Source: Nocardioides plantarum
Lineage (GTDB): Bacteria > Actinomycetota > Actinomycetes > Propionibacteriales > Nocardioidaceae
Assembly (NCBI RefSeq): GCF_006346395.1
Contig: NZ_VDMS01000005.1
Span: 186,001-250,000, forward strand
DNA: 64,000 nucleotides
Reading direction: 5' to 3'
Of the stretch, positions 1 to 8,088 are shown piece after piece (positions within the stretch are counted from its first letter, which is position 1; each line of letters starts with the position of its first letter). Below the pieces are notes generated by a model. That model had not been told where the DNA came from, did not search any database, and was given only the letters and a program-made list of their open reading frames with translations. Made by a program: the position numbers and the translations under genes.

Positions 1-729
1 GTGGCCCGTGCCTGCGACCTGCTGCTGCTGACCGTGCCCGACGACATGCTCGGCAACGTCGTGCGCGTGCTGGCCGACAGCGGCGCCCTCCGCGAGGGTC
101 AGTACGTCGTCCACACCAGCGGGCGGCACGGCCTGAGCGTCCTGGCCCCGGCCACCGCCGTCGGAGCCCGGCCGATCGCGCTGCACCCCGCGATGACCTT
201 CACCGGCACCTCGGTCGACCTCGAGCGGCTGGCCGGGTGCGTCTTCGGGCTCACCGCCGAGCCCGAGGAGCGCGAGCTCGCGGCGAGGCTGGTGAGCGAC
301 CTCGGTGGCCGCAGCCTGTGGGTGCCCGAGACCCGTCGGGCGCTCTACCACGCGGGCCTGGCCCACGGGGCCAACCACCTGGTCACGCTGGTCACCGAGG
401 CGATGGAGATCCTCGCCGCGGCGGGAGCCGACGACCCGGCCGCCACGCTGCGTCCGCTGCTGACCGCCGCGCTCGACAACGCCCTCGAGCACGGCGACGC
501 CGCGCTCACGGGCCCGATCGTGCGGGGCGACGTCGGTACCGTCCAGGCCCACCTCGACGGCATCCTCGCCGAGGCCCCGACCACGCTGCCCACCTACCTC
601 GCGCTCGCCCGGGCCACCTTGAGCCGCGCCGTCACCGACGGTCGCCTGCTCCCGATCCGGGCGCTGAAGATGAGCGAGGTCCTCGACGAGGCCGCGGCCG
701 CAGCCACCCCGGTCCGCTGGACGACGTGA
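1..729 (+). CDS. Rossmann-like / DUF2520 domain protein, 5' truncated
   Basis: The window opens inside this gene. The 242 visible residues are the later part of a Rossmann-like plus DUF2520 protein, a family of predicted NAD(P)-dependent dehydrogenases. A hydrophobic strand ending in TVPDDML (residues 11-17) would follow the missing glycine-rich nucleotide loop, HPAMTF lies at residues 62-67, and the rest is a helical C-terminal domain. The in-frame GTG at base 1 is probably an internal valine, because a start there would delete the GxGxxG loop. The stop overlaps the panC start. The position ahead of panC suggests a link to pantothenate synthesis, perhaps ketopantoate reduction, but that is inference; the substrate is unknown. 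Confidence 0.8.
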   Translation: MARACDLLLLTVPDDMLGNVVRVLADSGALREGQYVVHTSGRHGLSVLAPATAVGARPIALHPAMTFTGTSVDLERLAGCVFGLTAEPEERELAARLVSDLGGRSLWVPETRRALYHAGLAHGANHLVTLVTEAMEILAAAGADDPAATLRPLLTAALDNALEHGDAALTGPIVRGDVGTVQAHLDGILAEAPTTLPTYLALARATLSRAVTDGRLLPIRALKMSEVLDEAAAAATPVRWTT

Positions 730-1631
730 GCGGGGGCTCCACCACGCCGCGACTGGTCACCACCCGCGCCGAGCTCGCCGATGCCCTCGGCGCCCGGCGC
801 CGTGCGGGTGAGCGGGTCGGGTTGGTGCCGACGATGGGCGCCCTGCACGACGGGCACGCCAGCCTGATGGCCCGCGCCCGCCGCGAGACGGGCGACGGAC
901 CACTGGTCGTCTCGATCTTCGTCAACCCGCTGCAGTTCGGCGCCGGCGAGGACCTCGACCGCTATCCCCGCACCCTCGACGCCGACCTCGAGGTGTGCGA
1001 CGAGGAGGGCGTCGACCTGGTCTTCGCCCCGGCCGTCGACGAGGTCTACCCGACCTGGCCGCCGGCGGTCACCGTCGATCCCGGCCCCCTCGGCGAGGTC
1101 CTCGACGGCCGCAGCCGCCCGGGCCACTTCGCCGGGGTCCTCACGGTCGTCGCCAAGCTCTTCGGCCTGGTCCGCCCCGACGTCGCGGTCTTCGGGCAGA
1201 AGGACTACCAGCAGCTGGTGCTCATCCGCCGGATGGCCGCCGACCTGTGCCTGGGGGTCGAGGTGGTCGGTGCCGAGACCGTCCGCGAGCCCGACGGACT
1301 CGCGCTCTCGAGCCGCAACCGCTACCTCGACGCCGAGCAGCGCCCCGTCGCGCTCGCCCTGAGCCGGGCGCTGCGGACCGCAGCCACCGAGGCGTCGTAC
1401 GGCGCCGCGGCGGCGCTCGACGCGGCCCGGGCCGAGCTGCGCGCGGCCCCGGGGCTCGACCTCGACTACCTCGAGCTCGTGCTGCCCGACCTGTCGCCCC
1501 TGTCGGCCGATCCCGAGCCCGGCACCGAGGCGCGCGCACTCGTCGCCGCCCGGGTCGGCACCACCCGCCTGATCGACAACGTCCCCCTGATCCTCGGGTC
1601 CAGCCCGCGGCCTCCCGACAGGACCAGCTGA
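726..1631 (+). CDS. panC: Pantothenate synthetase (pantoate--beta-alanine ligase)
   Basis: This cytoplasmic enzyme joins pantoate and beta-alanine with ATP, the last step of pantothenate synthesis. The 301-residue product has the nucleotidyltransferase HIGH-type motif PTMGALHDGH at residues 35-44, the FVNPLQF strand, the GQKDYQQ segment, and an LSSRNRYL segment in the KMSKS-like position. The length is normal for the family. The GTG start at 726 overlaps the upstream stop and begins just before the conserved N-terminal strand, so it is preferred over more distal in-frame starts. The stop overlaps the panD ATG by one base, so translation is probably coupled. The next gene supplies the beta-alanine. 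Confidence 0.96.
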   Translation: MSGGSTTPRLVTTRAELADALGARRRAGERVGLVPTMGALHDGHASLMARARRETGDGPLVVSIFVNPLQFGAGEDLDRYPRTLDADLEVCDEEGVDLVFAPAVDEVYPTWPPAVTVDPGPLGEVLDGRSRPGHFAGVLTVVAKLFGLVRPDVAVFGQKDYQQLVLIRRMAADLCLGVEVVGAETVREPDGLALSSRNRYLDAEQRPVALALSRALRTAATEASYGAAAALDAARAELRAAPGLDLDYLELVLPDLSPLSADPEPGTEARALVAARVGTTRLIDNVPLILGSSPRPPDRTS

Positions 1632-2063
1632 TGCTCCGCACGATGATGACCTCCAAGATCCACCGCGCCACGGTGACCCAGGCCGACCTGCACTACGTCG
1701 GCTCGGTCACCGTCGACGAGGACCTGCTCGACGCGGCCGACCTGCTGCCCGGCGAGCTGGTGCACATCGTCGACATCACCAACGGCGCCCGGCTCGAGAC
1801 CTACACGATCGCCGGCGAGCGCGGCAGCGGCGTCCTGGGCATCAACGGGGCGGCCGCCCGGCTCGTGCACCCCGGCGACCTGGTGATCCTCATCGGCTAC
1901 GGCCAGATGGAGACCGCGGAGGCCCGGACCTTCCGACCGACCCCACGTCGTCTTCGTCGACGCCGACAACAAGATCATGGCCACCGGGCTCGACCCGGCC
2001 GAGACGTTCGGCGACGCGCGCCTCACCCGTGGTGACACGGTGGCCGGCTCCGGCGCCCACTGA
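1631..2063 (+). CDS. panD: Aspartate 1-decarboxylase with apparent frameshift near the 3' end
   Basis: PanD makes beta-alanine from L-aspartate for PanC, using a pyruvoyl group created by self-cleavage. The product starts at the ATG overlapping the panC stop. It shows the cleavage pair Gly24-Ser25 in YVGSVTVD, and the conserved ILIGYGQM segment. After TFRPT the frame is lost: as sequenced the frame stays open to 2035 with an arginine-rich non-family tail. Removing one base from the CCCC run at 1941-1944 restores the family sequence HVVFVDADN and a stop at 2061-2063. This is either a base-calling error or a real frameshift that replaces about the last 35 residues. The catalytic core is intact either way. 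Confidence 0.85.
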
Positions 2064-2082
2064 CGCCGACTAGCCTTCGACG

Positions 2083-3747
2083 ATGCCCACCGCCGTACGC
2101 CGCCTCCCGGGGCGGCTGACCGCCCCCGAGCCCGGTTGGACCACCCGCGCCGACGTCGTGATCGTCGGGTCCGGGATCGCCGGACTCACCGCCGCGCTGC
2201 GGCTGCGCGCGGCGGGGGTCGAGAGGGTCCTGGTCGTCACCAAGGACCGCCTGGCCGCCGGCTCGACGCAGTGGGCGCAGGGCGGCATCGCCGCGGCCCT
2301 CGGGCCCGGTGACAGCCCCCACGACCACGCGGTCGACACCCTGGTCGCCGGTGCCGGCGTCTGCGACGCCGAGGCCGTCGCCGTGCTCGTCGACGAGGGC
2401 CCCGAGGCGGTCCGCGAGCTGATCGCGCTCGGCGCGGTGTTCGACCACGACGCCGACGGCGAGATCTCGCTGACCCGTGAGGGCGGTCACCACCGCGACC
2501 GCATCGCCCACGCCGGGGGCGACGCGACCGGTGCCGAGATCCAGCGCGCGCTGATAGCCGCGGTCGGCGCGGCGCCCGAGATCGAGGTCATCAAGCGCGC
2601 CCTGGCCGTCGACCTGCTCCTCGCCGACGACGGGGGAGTGGCCGGGCTGACCCTGCACGTGATGGGCGAGGGCCAGCGCGACGGCGTCGGCGCCGTGCAC
2701 TGCCGCGCGGTGGTGCTGGCCAGCGGCGGGCTCGGGCAGGTCTTCAGCCAGACCACCAACCCGTCGGTCTCCACCGGCGACGGCATGGCGCTCGCCCTGC
2801 GCGGTGGCGCGACGCTGCGCGACCTCGAGTTCGTGCAGTTCCACCCGACCGTGATGTGGCTCGGGCCCGACTCCCACGGTCAGCAGCCCCTCATCTCCGA
2901 GGCCGTGCGCGGCGAGGGCGCGTTCCTCGTCGACTTCGAGGGCGAGCGTTTCATGCAGGGCGTCCACGAGCTCGCCGACCTCGCGCCGCGCGACGTGGTC
3001 GCCAAGGCCATCATGCGGCGGATGCTCGACACCGGGCACCCGCACATGTGGCTCGACGCGCGTCACCTCGGCGCCGAGTTCTGGGAGCGGCGCTTCCCGA
3101 CCATCCTCGCCACCGCCCGAAGCCACGGCGTCGACCCGGTCACCGCGCTCATCCCGGTGGCCCCCGCCTGCCACTACGCCTCCGGCGGCGTGCGCACCGA
3201 CCTGCTCGGCCGCACCGACGTCCCGGGGCTCTACGCCACCGGCGAGGTCGCCTGCTCCGGCGTCCACGGCGCCAACCGGCTCGCCTCCAACTCCCTGCTC
3301 GAGGGCCTGGTCTTCTCGCGCCGGATCGCGCAGGTGCTCCCCGCGGAGCTGCGCCCCTGGAGCGAGGCGGCGCCCGACCGTCGTACGCCGGGGCTCGTGC
3401 CGGGCGAGGCCCGCGACGAGCTTCAGGAGGTGATGACGTCGCGCGTCGGCGTGCTGCGCGGGGCCACCGGGCTGGCCGAGGCCACCGCCGTGCTCGACAA
3501 GCTCGGCGGCCAGGAGGCCATCGGCATCGACCTCGCTGCCTGGGAGACCACCAACCTGCTCACGATCTCGACCGCCCTGACCGCCGCGGCGACGCTGCGC
3601 GAGGAGACCCGCGGCTCCCACTGGCGCGACGACCACCCCGAGCGCGACGACGCCCGTTGGGCGGGCCACGTCGACACGGTGATGACCGACGGCGTCGCCG
3701 AGGTCGCCTTCCACCCCGCCCCGGCGACCGACCAGGACCTCTCATGA
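2083..3747 (+). CDS. nadB: L-aspartate oxidase
   Basis: NadB is an FAD-dependent cytoplasmic enzyme that oxidises L-aspartate to iminoaspartate, the first step of de novo NAD synthesis. The 554-residue protein has the FAD-binding strand and GSGIAG loop at residues 29-34, the AQGGIAAALG segment near 65-75, the EFVQFHPT motif, and the conserved HYASGGVRTD and SNSLLEGLVF segments near the C-terminal side of the flavin domain. These mark the succinate dehydrogenase/L-aspartate oxidase superfamily. It starts about 20 bases after the corrected panD stop, and nadC overlaps its end by four bases. NadA is not in this window. Confidence 0.96.
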   Translation: MPTAVRRLPGRLTAPEPGWTTRADVVIVGSGIAGLTAALRLRAAGVERVLVVTKDRLAAGSTQWAQGGIAAALGPGDSPHDHAVDTLVAGAGVCDAEAVAVLVDEGPEAVRELIALGAVFDHDADGEISLTREGGHHRDRIAHAGGDATGAEIQRALIAAVGAAPEIEVIKRALAVDLLLADDGGVAGLTLHVMGEGQRDGVGAVHCRAVVLASGGLGQVFSQTTNPSVSTGDGMALALRGGATLRDLEFVQFHPTVMWLGPDSHGQQPLISEAVRGEGAFLVDFEGERFMQGVHELADLAPRDVVAKAIMRRMLDTGHPHMWLDARHLGAEFWERRFPTILATARSHGVDPVTALIPVAPACHYASGGVRTDLLGRTDVPGLYATGEVACSGVHGANRLASNSLLEGLVFSRRIAQVLPAELRPWSEAAPDRRTPGLVPGEARDELQEVMTSRVGVLRGATGLAEATAVLDKLGGQEAIGIDLAAWETTNLLTISTALTAAATLREETRGSHWRDDHPERDDARWAGHVDTVMTDGVAEVAFHPAPATDQDLS

Positions 3748-4652
3748 CGATCCTCCGCACGTCGTACGCCGACACCCCCCGGTCGCTGGTCGAGGAGCTC
3801 GCCGCCGCGGGTCTCGACCCGCGCGCGGTGTTCGAGCACGTCGTGCTCGCCTTCGACGAGGACCTGCCCGGCGGTGCCGACGACGCCACCAGCGCAGCGA
3901 TGCCCCCGATGGGCCGCGCCGTGGCCGACATCGCCGCCCGCGAGGACGGCGTGGTCGCGGGCCTCGTGGTCGCCGAGCTCGCGTTCCGCTACGCCCTCGG
4001 CGACGCGGTCGAGGTGACCGGACGGGTGCCCGACGGCACGCGGGTGGAGCCCGGCGACGTCGTCCTGACCGTCGCCGGTCCCGTCGCGGGCGTCCTGACC
4101 GCCGAGCGCACGGCCCTCAACTTCGCCTCCCACCTGTCGGGCGTCGCCACGGCGACCTCGCACTGGGTCGACGCGCTCGAGGGCACGCGGGCCCGGGTGC
4201 TCGACACCCGCAAGACCCTGCCGGGGTGGCGCGCCCTGCAGAAGTACGCCGTGCGCTGCGGTGGGGGCACCAACCACCGCTCGAGCCTGGCCGACCGGGC
4301 CATGGTCAAGGACAACCACGTGGTCGCAGCCGGTGGCGTCGTCCCGGCCTACCGGGCCGTCCTGGCCGCCCACCCGGGCCTGCGGGTCGAGGTCGAGGTC
4401 ACCGACCTCGACCAGCTGCGCGAGGTGCTCGACGCCGGGTGCACCGAGGTGCTGCTCGACAACATGGACGACGCGACCATGACCGAGGCGGTCGCGATCA
4501 ACGCGGGCCGCGCGACCCTCGAGGCCTCCGGCGGGCTCACCCTCGACCGGGCCCGCGCCGTCGCCGAGACCGGGGTCGACTTCATCTCGGTCGGCGCGCT
4601 CACGCACTCGGTCGTCGTCTTCGACCTGGGCCTCGACTTCCGGACCGGGTGA
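3744..4652 (+). CDS. nadC: Nicotinate-nucleotide pyrophosphorylase (quinolinate phosphoribosyltransferase)
   Basis: NadC converts quinolinate and PRPP to nicotinate mononucleotide with release of CO2, downstream of NadB and NadA. The 302-residue product shows the family segments LNFASHLSGVAT, DTRKTLPGWRALQKYAV (phosphoribosyl and quinolinate contacts), MVKDNHV, VEVTDLDQ and LLDNMD, plus SGGLT and FISVGALTHS near the end. The ATG at 3744 forms an ATGA overlap with the nadB stop, and its stop in turn overlaps the coaX ATG. The tight overlaps indicate one transcript for NAD and CoA precursor synthesis. Confidence 0.97.
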   Translation: MTILRTSYADTPRSLVEELAAAGLDPRAVFEHVVLAFDEDLPGGADDATSAAMPPMGRAVADIAAREDGVVAGLVVAELAFRYALGDAVEVTGRVPDGTRVEPGDVVLTVAGPVAGVLTAERTALNFASHLSGVATATSHWVDALEGTRARVLDTRKTLPGWRALQKYAVRCGGGTNHRSSLADRAMVKDNHVVAAGGVVPAYRAVLAAHPGLRVEVEVTDLDQLREVLDAGCTEVLLDNMDDATMTEAVAINAGRATLEASGGLTLDRARAVAETGVDFISVGALTHSVVVFDLGLDFRTG

Positions 4653-5437
4653 TGTCCCTGCTCGCCGTCGACGTCGGCAACGCCCACACGGTGCTGGGCG
4701 TGGTCGAGGACGGCGTGGTCTCGGCCGACTGGCGGGTCTCGACCGACGAGCGGCGTACCGCCGACGAGTGGGCCGTGCTCTTTCGCGGACTTCTCGGCCG
4801 GCGTCTCGAGAGCATCGAGGGAATCGTGATGTGCTCGACCGTCCCGGCGGTCACGCAATCGGGTCGCGACATGCTCTCGCGCCACTTCCCCGACTTTCGT
4901 CACCTGGTGGTCGAGGCGGGCGTGCGCACCGGCATCCCGGTGCTGATGGACAATCCACGTGAGGTGGGCACCGACCGCATCGTGAATGCGGTCGCCGCAG
5001 CCACCCTCTACGGCGGCCCCGCGATCGTGGTCGACTTCGGCGGCACAGCCACGACATTCGACGTCGTCAATGCCGCCGGGCAGTACATCGGCGGATCGAT
5101 CAGCCCCGGAATCGAGATCTCCTTGGAGGCCCTGGGGCGGCGCGGCGCCCAGCTGCGTCAGGTCGAGCTGGTACGGCCCCGGTCCGTCATCGCCAAGAAC
5201 ACGGTGGAGGCGCTGCAGTCCGGGATGGTGTTCGGGGTCGCCGCCCTGGTGGAGGGCCTGGTGGAACGCATGATCGCCGAGCTCGCCATTATCGATTCCA
5301 CGCGTGCGGCCGACGTCTCGGTGATAGCGACCGGATATCTCGCACCCCTGGTCATCGGGGAATGCGACTGCTTCACCGACGCCGACCCGTGGTTGACCCT
5401 CAAAGGCCTCGAGCTGGTCTTTCGTCGCAATTCTTGA
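4652..5437 (+). CDS. coaX: Type III pantothenate kinase
   Basis: CoaX phosphorylates pantothenate, the first committed step towards coenzyme A, and is insensitive to CoA feedback in this family. The 261-residue product begins with the ASKHA-fold phosphate loop (AVDVGNAHT), has the GTDRIVNAVAA segment in its first half and the second phosphate segment VVDFGGTATTFD. It ends the cofactor operon, so panC and panD supply its substrate. The last third uses noticeably more A/T-ending codons than nadB or nadC, and this lower-GC patch continues into lsr2. Confidence 0.95.
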   Translation: MSLLAVDVGNAHTVLGVVEDGVVSADWRVSTDERRTADEWAVLFRGLLGRRLESIEGIVMCSTVPAVTQSGRDMLSRHFPDFRHLVVEAGVRTGIPVLMDNPREVGTDRIVNAVAAATLYGGPAIVVDFGGTATTFDVVNAAGQYIGGSISPGIEISLEALGRRGAQLRQVELVRPRSVIAKNTVEALQSGMVFGVAALVEGLVERMIAELAIIDSTRAADVSVIATGYLAPLVIGECDCFTDADPWLTLKGLELVFRRNS

Positions 5438-5506
5438 GGTGCTGTCCCGTGTGGCATAGTGGCGGCGCTAGACCACATTGTTCATCAGCATCAAAGGGGT
5501 ATCGCC

Positions 5507-5836
5507 ATGGCACAAAAAGTAAACATCGTCCTGGTCGACGACATCGACGGTTCCGAGGCCGAGGAGACCGTGACTTTCGGTCTTGACGGCACCACCTACG
5601 AAATCGACCTGAATAGCAAGAATGCGCAAGCCCTTCGTGACTCACTTGCCGGATATGTCGGATATTCCCGCAAGATCACCGCTTCCCGCCGTTCCGGCGC
5701 GAGCCGCAAGTCCGCGCCCGCCGGCGGTACCAGTGCCGCCGAGATCCGCGAGTGGGCCCGCTCCAACGGCTTCGAGGTCCCCGAGCGCGGCCGGATCCCC
5801 GGCAACGTGCGCGAGGCGTTCGACGCCGCCCAGTAG
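5507..5836 (+). CDS. lsr2: Nucleoid-associated histone-like protein Lsr2
   Basis: Lsr2 is the actinobacterial nucleoid protein that binds AT-rich DNA and silences foreign genes. The 109-residue product has the N-terminal dimerisation domain beginning AQKVNIVLVDDIDG, a basic Ala/Ser/Arg linker at about 55-75, and the C-terminal DNA-binding domain with the minor-groove RGR motif at residues 94-96 (PERGRIPGN). The ATG at 5507 is preferred over the upstream in-frame start at 5459 because Lsr2 orthologues begin exactly here and an AAAGGGG ribosome-binding sequence precedes it. The upstream region is AT-richer than its surroundings, which would suit autoregulation; that part is inference. Confidence 0.96.
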   Translation: MAQKVNIVLVDDIDGSEAEETVTFGLDGTTYEIDLNSKNAQALRDSLAGYVGYSRKITASRRSGASRKSAPAGGTSAAEIREWARSNGFEVPERGRIPGNVREAFDAAQ

Positions 5837-5893
5837 TTCCCCACCCGCGCGCCGTCACCAGGGAACCGAACCCCTGCTCGTCCCATCCAGAGG

Positions 5894-6409
5894 GTGATGG
5901 ACCAGGACAGCGAGTTCACCGAGTGGGCCGCCGGCACGTGGCAGAGACTGCTGCGGTCGGCGGTCCTTCTCGGGTGCACCCTCCCCGAGGCCGAGGACGT
6001 CGCTCAGTCGACCCTCGTCCGCTGCTACGCCAAGTGGACACTGGTGCGCCGCGCCGACAACCGCACGGCGTACGCCGCCAGGGTGCTGCTCAACGTGCAC
6101 CGCGAGGCCCGGCGCAAGCGGTCGGCAGGCGAGCGACCCGTCGCGGCCCTGCCCGACGGCCCGGCCGGACCCGACGAGGCCGACCGGGTCGTCGCGGTCG
6201 ACGCCGTACGACGCGCCCTCGGTGACCTGACGCCGGGCCACCGCGAGGTCGTGCTGCTGCGTTACTACCTGCAGCTCAGCGAGCGCGAGATCGCCGAGGC
6301 CTGCCGGGTGCCGCAGGGCACGGTCAAGAGCCGCCTGTCGCGTGCCATCGCCCAGCTCGGCGACTCCGTCGAGCTGGCCGCCTTCCGAGGAGAGGGAGAC
6401 CTGCGATGA
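5894..6409 (+). CDS. SigE-family ECF RNA polymerase sigma factor
   Basis: This is a small extracytoplasmic-function sigma factor of about 170 residues. The N-terminal region carries the sigma-2 fold (FTEWAAGTWQRLLRSAVLL, then AEDVAQSTLVRCY) and the C-terminal region carries sigma-4 with the helix-turn-helix (REVVLLRYYLQLSEREIAEACRV, PQGTVKSRLSRAI). The pattern matches the actinobacterial SigE-like ECF family. GTG at 5894 is followed at once by ATG at 5897; either may be used. Its stop overlaps the next ATG by four bases, so it is co-expressed with a membrane protein that is a plausible anti-sigma partner. The regulon cannot be read from the sequence. Confidence 0.9.
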   Translation: MMDQDSEFTEWAAGTWQRLLRSAVLLGCTLPEAEDVAQSTLVRCYAKWTLVRRADNRTAYAARVLLNVHREARRKRSAGERPVAALPDGPAGPDEADRVVAVDAVRRALGDLTPGHREVVLLRYYLQLSEREIAEACRVPQGTVKSRLSRAIAQLGDSVELAAFRGEGDLR

Positions 6410-7209
6410 GCGACCCGCAGATCCGTGCGTACGTCGACGACCTGGCCGAGCGCGTGCCGCACGTCGAGCCGCCCCTCGTGGGCGTGCTGGCGGCTGGGCG
6501 GGCGGCCGTCGTACGACGGCGGCGGCGGCGAGGGATGGCGCTGGTGGTCGGCGCCGCGGTCGCGGTCGCGGCCGTCGTGGTCGGCCACGGTCTCGTCGTG
6601 CCCGACGGCCCTGGCGACGGTCGCGCCGCCGCTCGGGTGCCCGAGTCGGACCGACCCGAGCCGCCCGCGGGCATGAAGTTCGTCGGTGCCAACGGCATCG
6701 TGATCGCGGTCCCCGACACGTGGACCCAGGTCGAGGCGGACGAGTGCGACCCGTTCCTGCCGGACCGGACCTACGTGCTGCAGGGTCGGGCCGGAACCGG
6801 CGACGGGCCCGTGGACTACGAGGCGCTGGCCGAGGCCTGCAACGCGCGGCGGACGGAGCCCGCGCGCGGGTCCGCCGAGCCGACGCCCCGGGGCTCGTCG
6901 CCGTTCCCCGACGAGAGCCTCACGGTGTCCACCGGCTCCTCGGACATGGCTTTCCTGATCATGGGTGACGGCCCGGACCCAACCCCCGTCGCGTCGACCA
7001 GCAACGGCCTGGACCTCTACAGCTACGTGGACTGTGCGCAGGGTCAGTGCCAGGGACTCTGGTCGATCGGCGACGATCACGTGGGCTTCGCGGCACAGGT
7101 CGACCCGGTGGGCGGGAAGGCCCTGCTCGAGGCCATGGGCCGCTCGATCCGGCGACTGCCTGCGGGCTGGACGACGTCGGAGGTGGACGGCACCGTCGTG
7201 CCGTCGTGA
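6406..7209 (+). CDS. Single-pass membrane protein, possible anti-sigma factor
   Basis: The 267-residue product has a cytoplasmic N-terminus of about 40 residues, a run of arginines, one hydrophobic segment at about 44-65 (LVVGAAVAVAAVVVGHGLVV), and an extracytoplasmic domain of about 200 residues with several cysteines. The ATG overlaps the sigma factor stop (ATGA). An N-terminal tail inside, one membrane span and translational coupling to an ECF sigma factor are typical of an anti-sigma factor. I see no zinc-binding HxxxCxxC anti-sigma motif, so the role is inferred from context only. The outer domain is not one I recognise. Confidence 0.7.
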   Translation: MSDPQIRAYVDDLAERVPHVEPPLVGVLAAGRAAVVRRRRRRGMALVVGAAVAVAAVVVGHGLVVPDGPGDGRAAARVPESDRPEPPAGMKFVGANGIVIAVPDTWTQVEADECDPFLPDRTYVLQGRAGTGDGPVDYEALAEACNARRTEPARGSAEPTPRGSSPFPDESLTVSTGSSDMAFLIMGDGPDPTPVASTSNGLDLYSYVDCAQGQCQGLWSIGDDHVGFAAQVDPVGGKALLEAMGRSIRRLPAGWTTSEVDGTVVPS

Positions 7210-7226
7210 GCACAGGTCGCCTCTGC

Positions 7227-7248
7227 TACACATGCTAATGTATGTGTA
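7227..7248 (+). promoter_or_regulatory. Inverted repeat operator over an extended -10 promoter
   Basis: TACACAT (7227-7233) and ATGTGTA (7242-7248) are perfect 7-base inverted arms with an 8-base spacer. Between them lies TGC-TAATGT (7233-7241), which fits an extended -10 element. Transcription would then start at or near 7248, the A of an ATG, giving a leaderless antitoxin message. Ribbon-helix-helix antitoxins commonly bind such palindromes over their own promoters. The promoter and its use are inference; the symmetry is directly visible. Confidence 0.6.
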
Positions 7249-7529
7249 TGTCGGTTATGGAGCGTCGCCTGCAGCTGCTCCTCGACCAGGAGCGCTACGA
7301 CCGGGTGGCTGCCGAGGCGAGCCGGTCGGGACGCAGCGTCGCGGCGGTGATCCGCGAGGCCATCGACCTGCGGTTCGACGACGCCGCCGGTGCGCGCCAG
7401 CATGCCGCCGGTCTGGTCCTCGAGCTGGCGCAGGCGAGCCACGACGAGCCGCCCTTTGAGGACCCCGCCACGCTGAAGGACCTCTACGACGCCGAGCTCG
7501 CGGCGCGCCAGGCTCGGACACCCGGATGA
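7248..7529 (+). CDS. VapB-type ribbon-helix-helix antitoxin
   Basis: This protein of about 93 residues opens with a short beta strand (RRLQLLLDQERYDRVAAEAS) and continues into a two-helix RHH fold (GRSVAAVIREAIDLRF), the usual N-terminal DNA-binding domain of VapB antitoxins. The acidic C-terminal part (residues about 60-90) would bind and neutralise the toxin. An ATG six bases upstream (7242) and another at 7257 are in frame; 7248 is chosen because it coincides with the predicted transcription start. Its stop overlaps the toxin start by four bases, the usual antitoxin-first order. Confidence 0.8.
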   Translation: MSVMERRLQLLLDQERYDRVAAEASRSGRSVAAVIREAIDLRFDDAAGARQHAAGLVLELAQASHDEPPFEDPATLKDLYDAELAARQARTPG

Positions 7530-7948
7530 CGGCGCGGGTGTTCCTCGACAGCAGCGTGCTCCTCTACGCCTTCGGCGGGCCCCACGAGCATCGGCAGTCG
7601 TCCCTCGACCTGATGAGTGCGGCAGCGGGTGGTCGCTGCGTCCTCCACCTCAGCGTCGAGGCCATCCAGGAGTTCGTGTTCCACCGGATGCGGAGGGGCG
7701 CGACCGGCACGGCAGTCCTCGCCGCCCGCAGGCTCGGCGCGGCGGCAGTGCTCCACCCGTTCGACGTCGACGTGCTCCAACGGTCGCTCGGGCTGATGGA
7801 GTCCACGCCGATCCGTGGTCGCGACGCCGTCCACGCTGCGACGGCCCTGGTCCAGGGTTTCGACCAGATCGTGACGACCGACCGCGACTTCGCCCAGGTG
7901 TCCGGTCTCGAGGTCATCGACCCGGCCGCCGCCCACGCCGGGCTCTGA
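7526..7948 (+). CDS. PIN-domain ribonuclease toxin (VapC type)
   Basis: The 140-residue product has the complete PIN-domain acidic quartet: Asp8 (FLDSSVLLYAF), Glu49 (IQEFVFHR), Asp100 (RGRDAVHAA) and Asp119 (TTDRDF). Enzymes of this kind are Mg-dependent endoribonucleases, often acting on tRNA or rRNA, held inactive by the cognate antitoxin. The gene overlaps the upstream RHH antitoxin gene by four bases. All metal ligands are present, so the toxin looks active. Its RNA target cannot be predicted from the sequence. Confidence 0.88.
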   Translation: MTARVFLDSSVLLYAFGGPHEHRQSSLDLMSAAAGGRCVLHLSVEAIQEFVFHRMRRGATGTAVLAARRLGAAAVLHPFDVDVLQRSLGLMESTPIRGRDAVHAATALVQGFDQIVTTDRDFAQVSGLEVIDPAAAHAGL

Positions 7949-7962
7949 CCAGGTCCGACCTT

Positions 7963-7976
7963 GTTCGCTCTCAGCG
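7963..7976 (+). promoter_or_regulatory. Candidate ClgR-binding site upstream of clpC
   Basis: The sequence GTTCGC-TCTCA-GCG matches the GTTCGC-N5-GCG motif I recall for the Streptomyces ClgR activator of clp and lon genes. It is part of an imperfect palindrome TTCGCT-CTC-AGCGGA. Just downstream is a possible promoter: TTGGGG (7984-7989), a 16-base spacer, then TAGGCT (8006-8011). An activator site directly upstream of the -35 is a sensible arrangement. No clgR gene is in the window. Confidence 0.55.
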
Positions 7977-8088
7977 GACTCCGTTGGGGTGATCCACGGA
8001 ACGCGTAGGCTGGTCGAGGGGTTGTACCTCCCGTACCCCTCTCTCCACCCAGGAGCGGACGGGCCCCACAGGACTTCTAGGAGTGCGC

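Noticed and set aside
2023..3714. A 563-codon minus-strand open frame opposite nadB
   Set aside because: Shadow of nadB's codon bias; no recognisable motifs.
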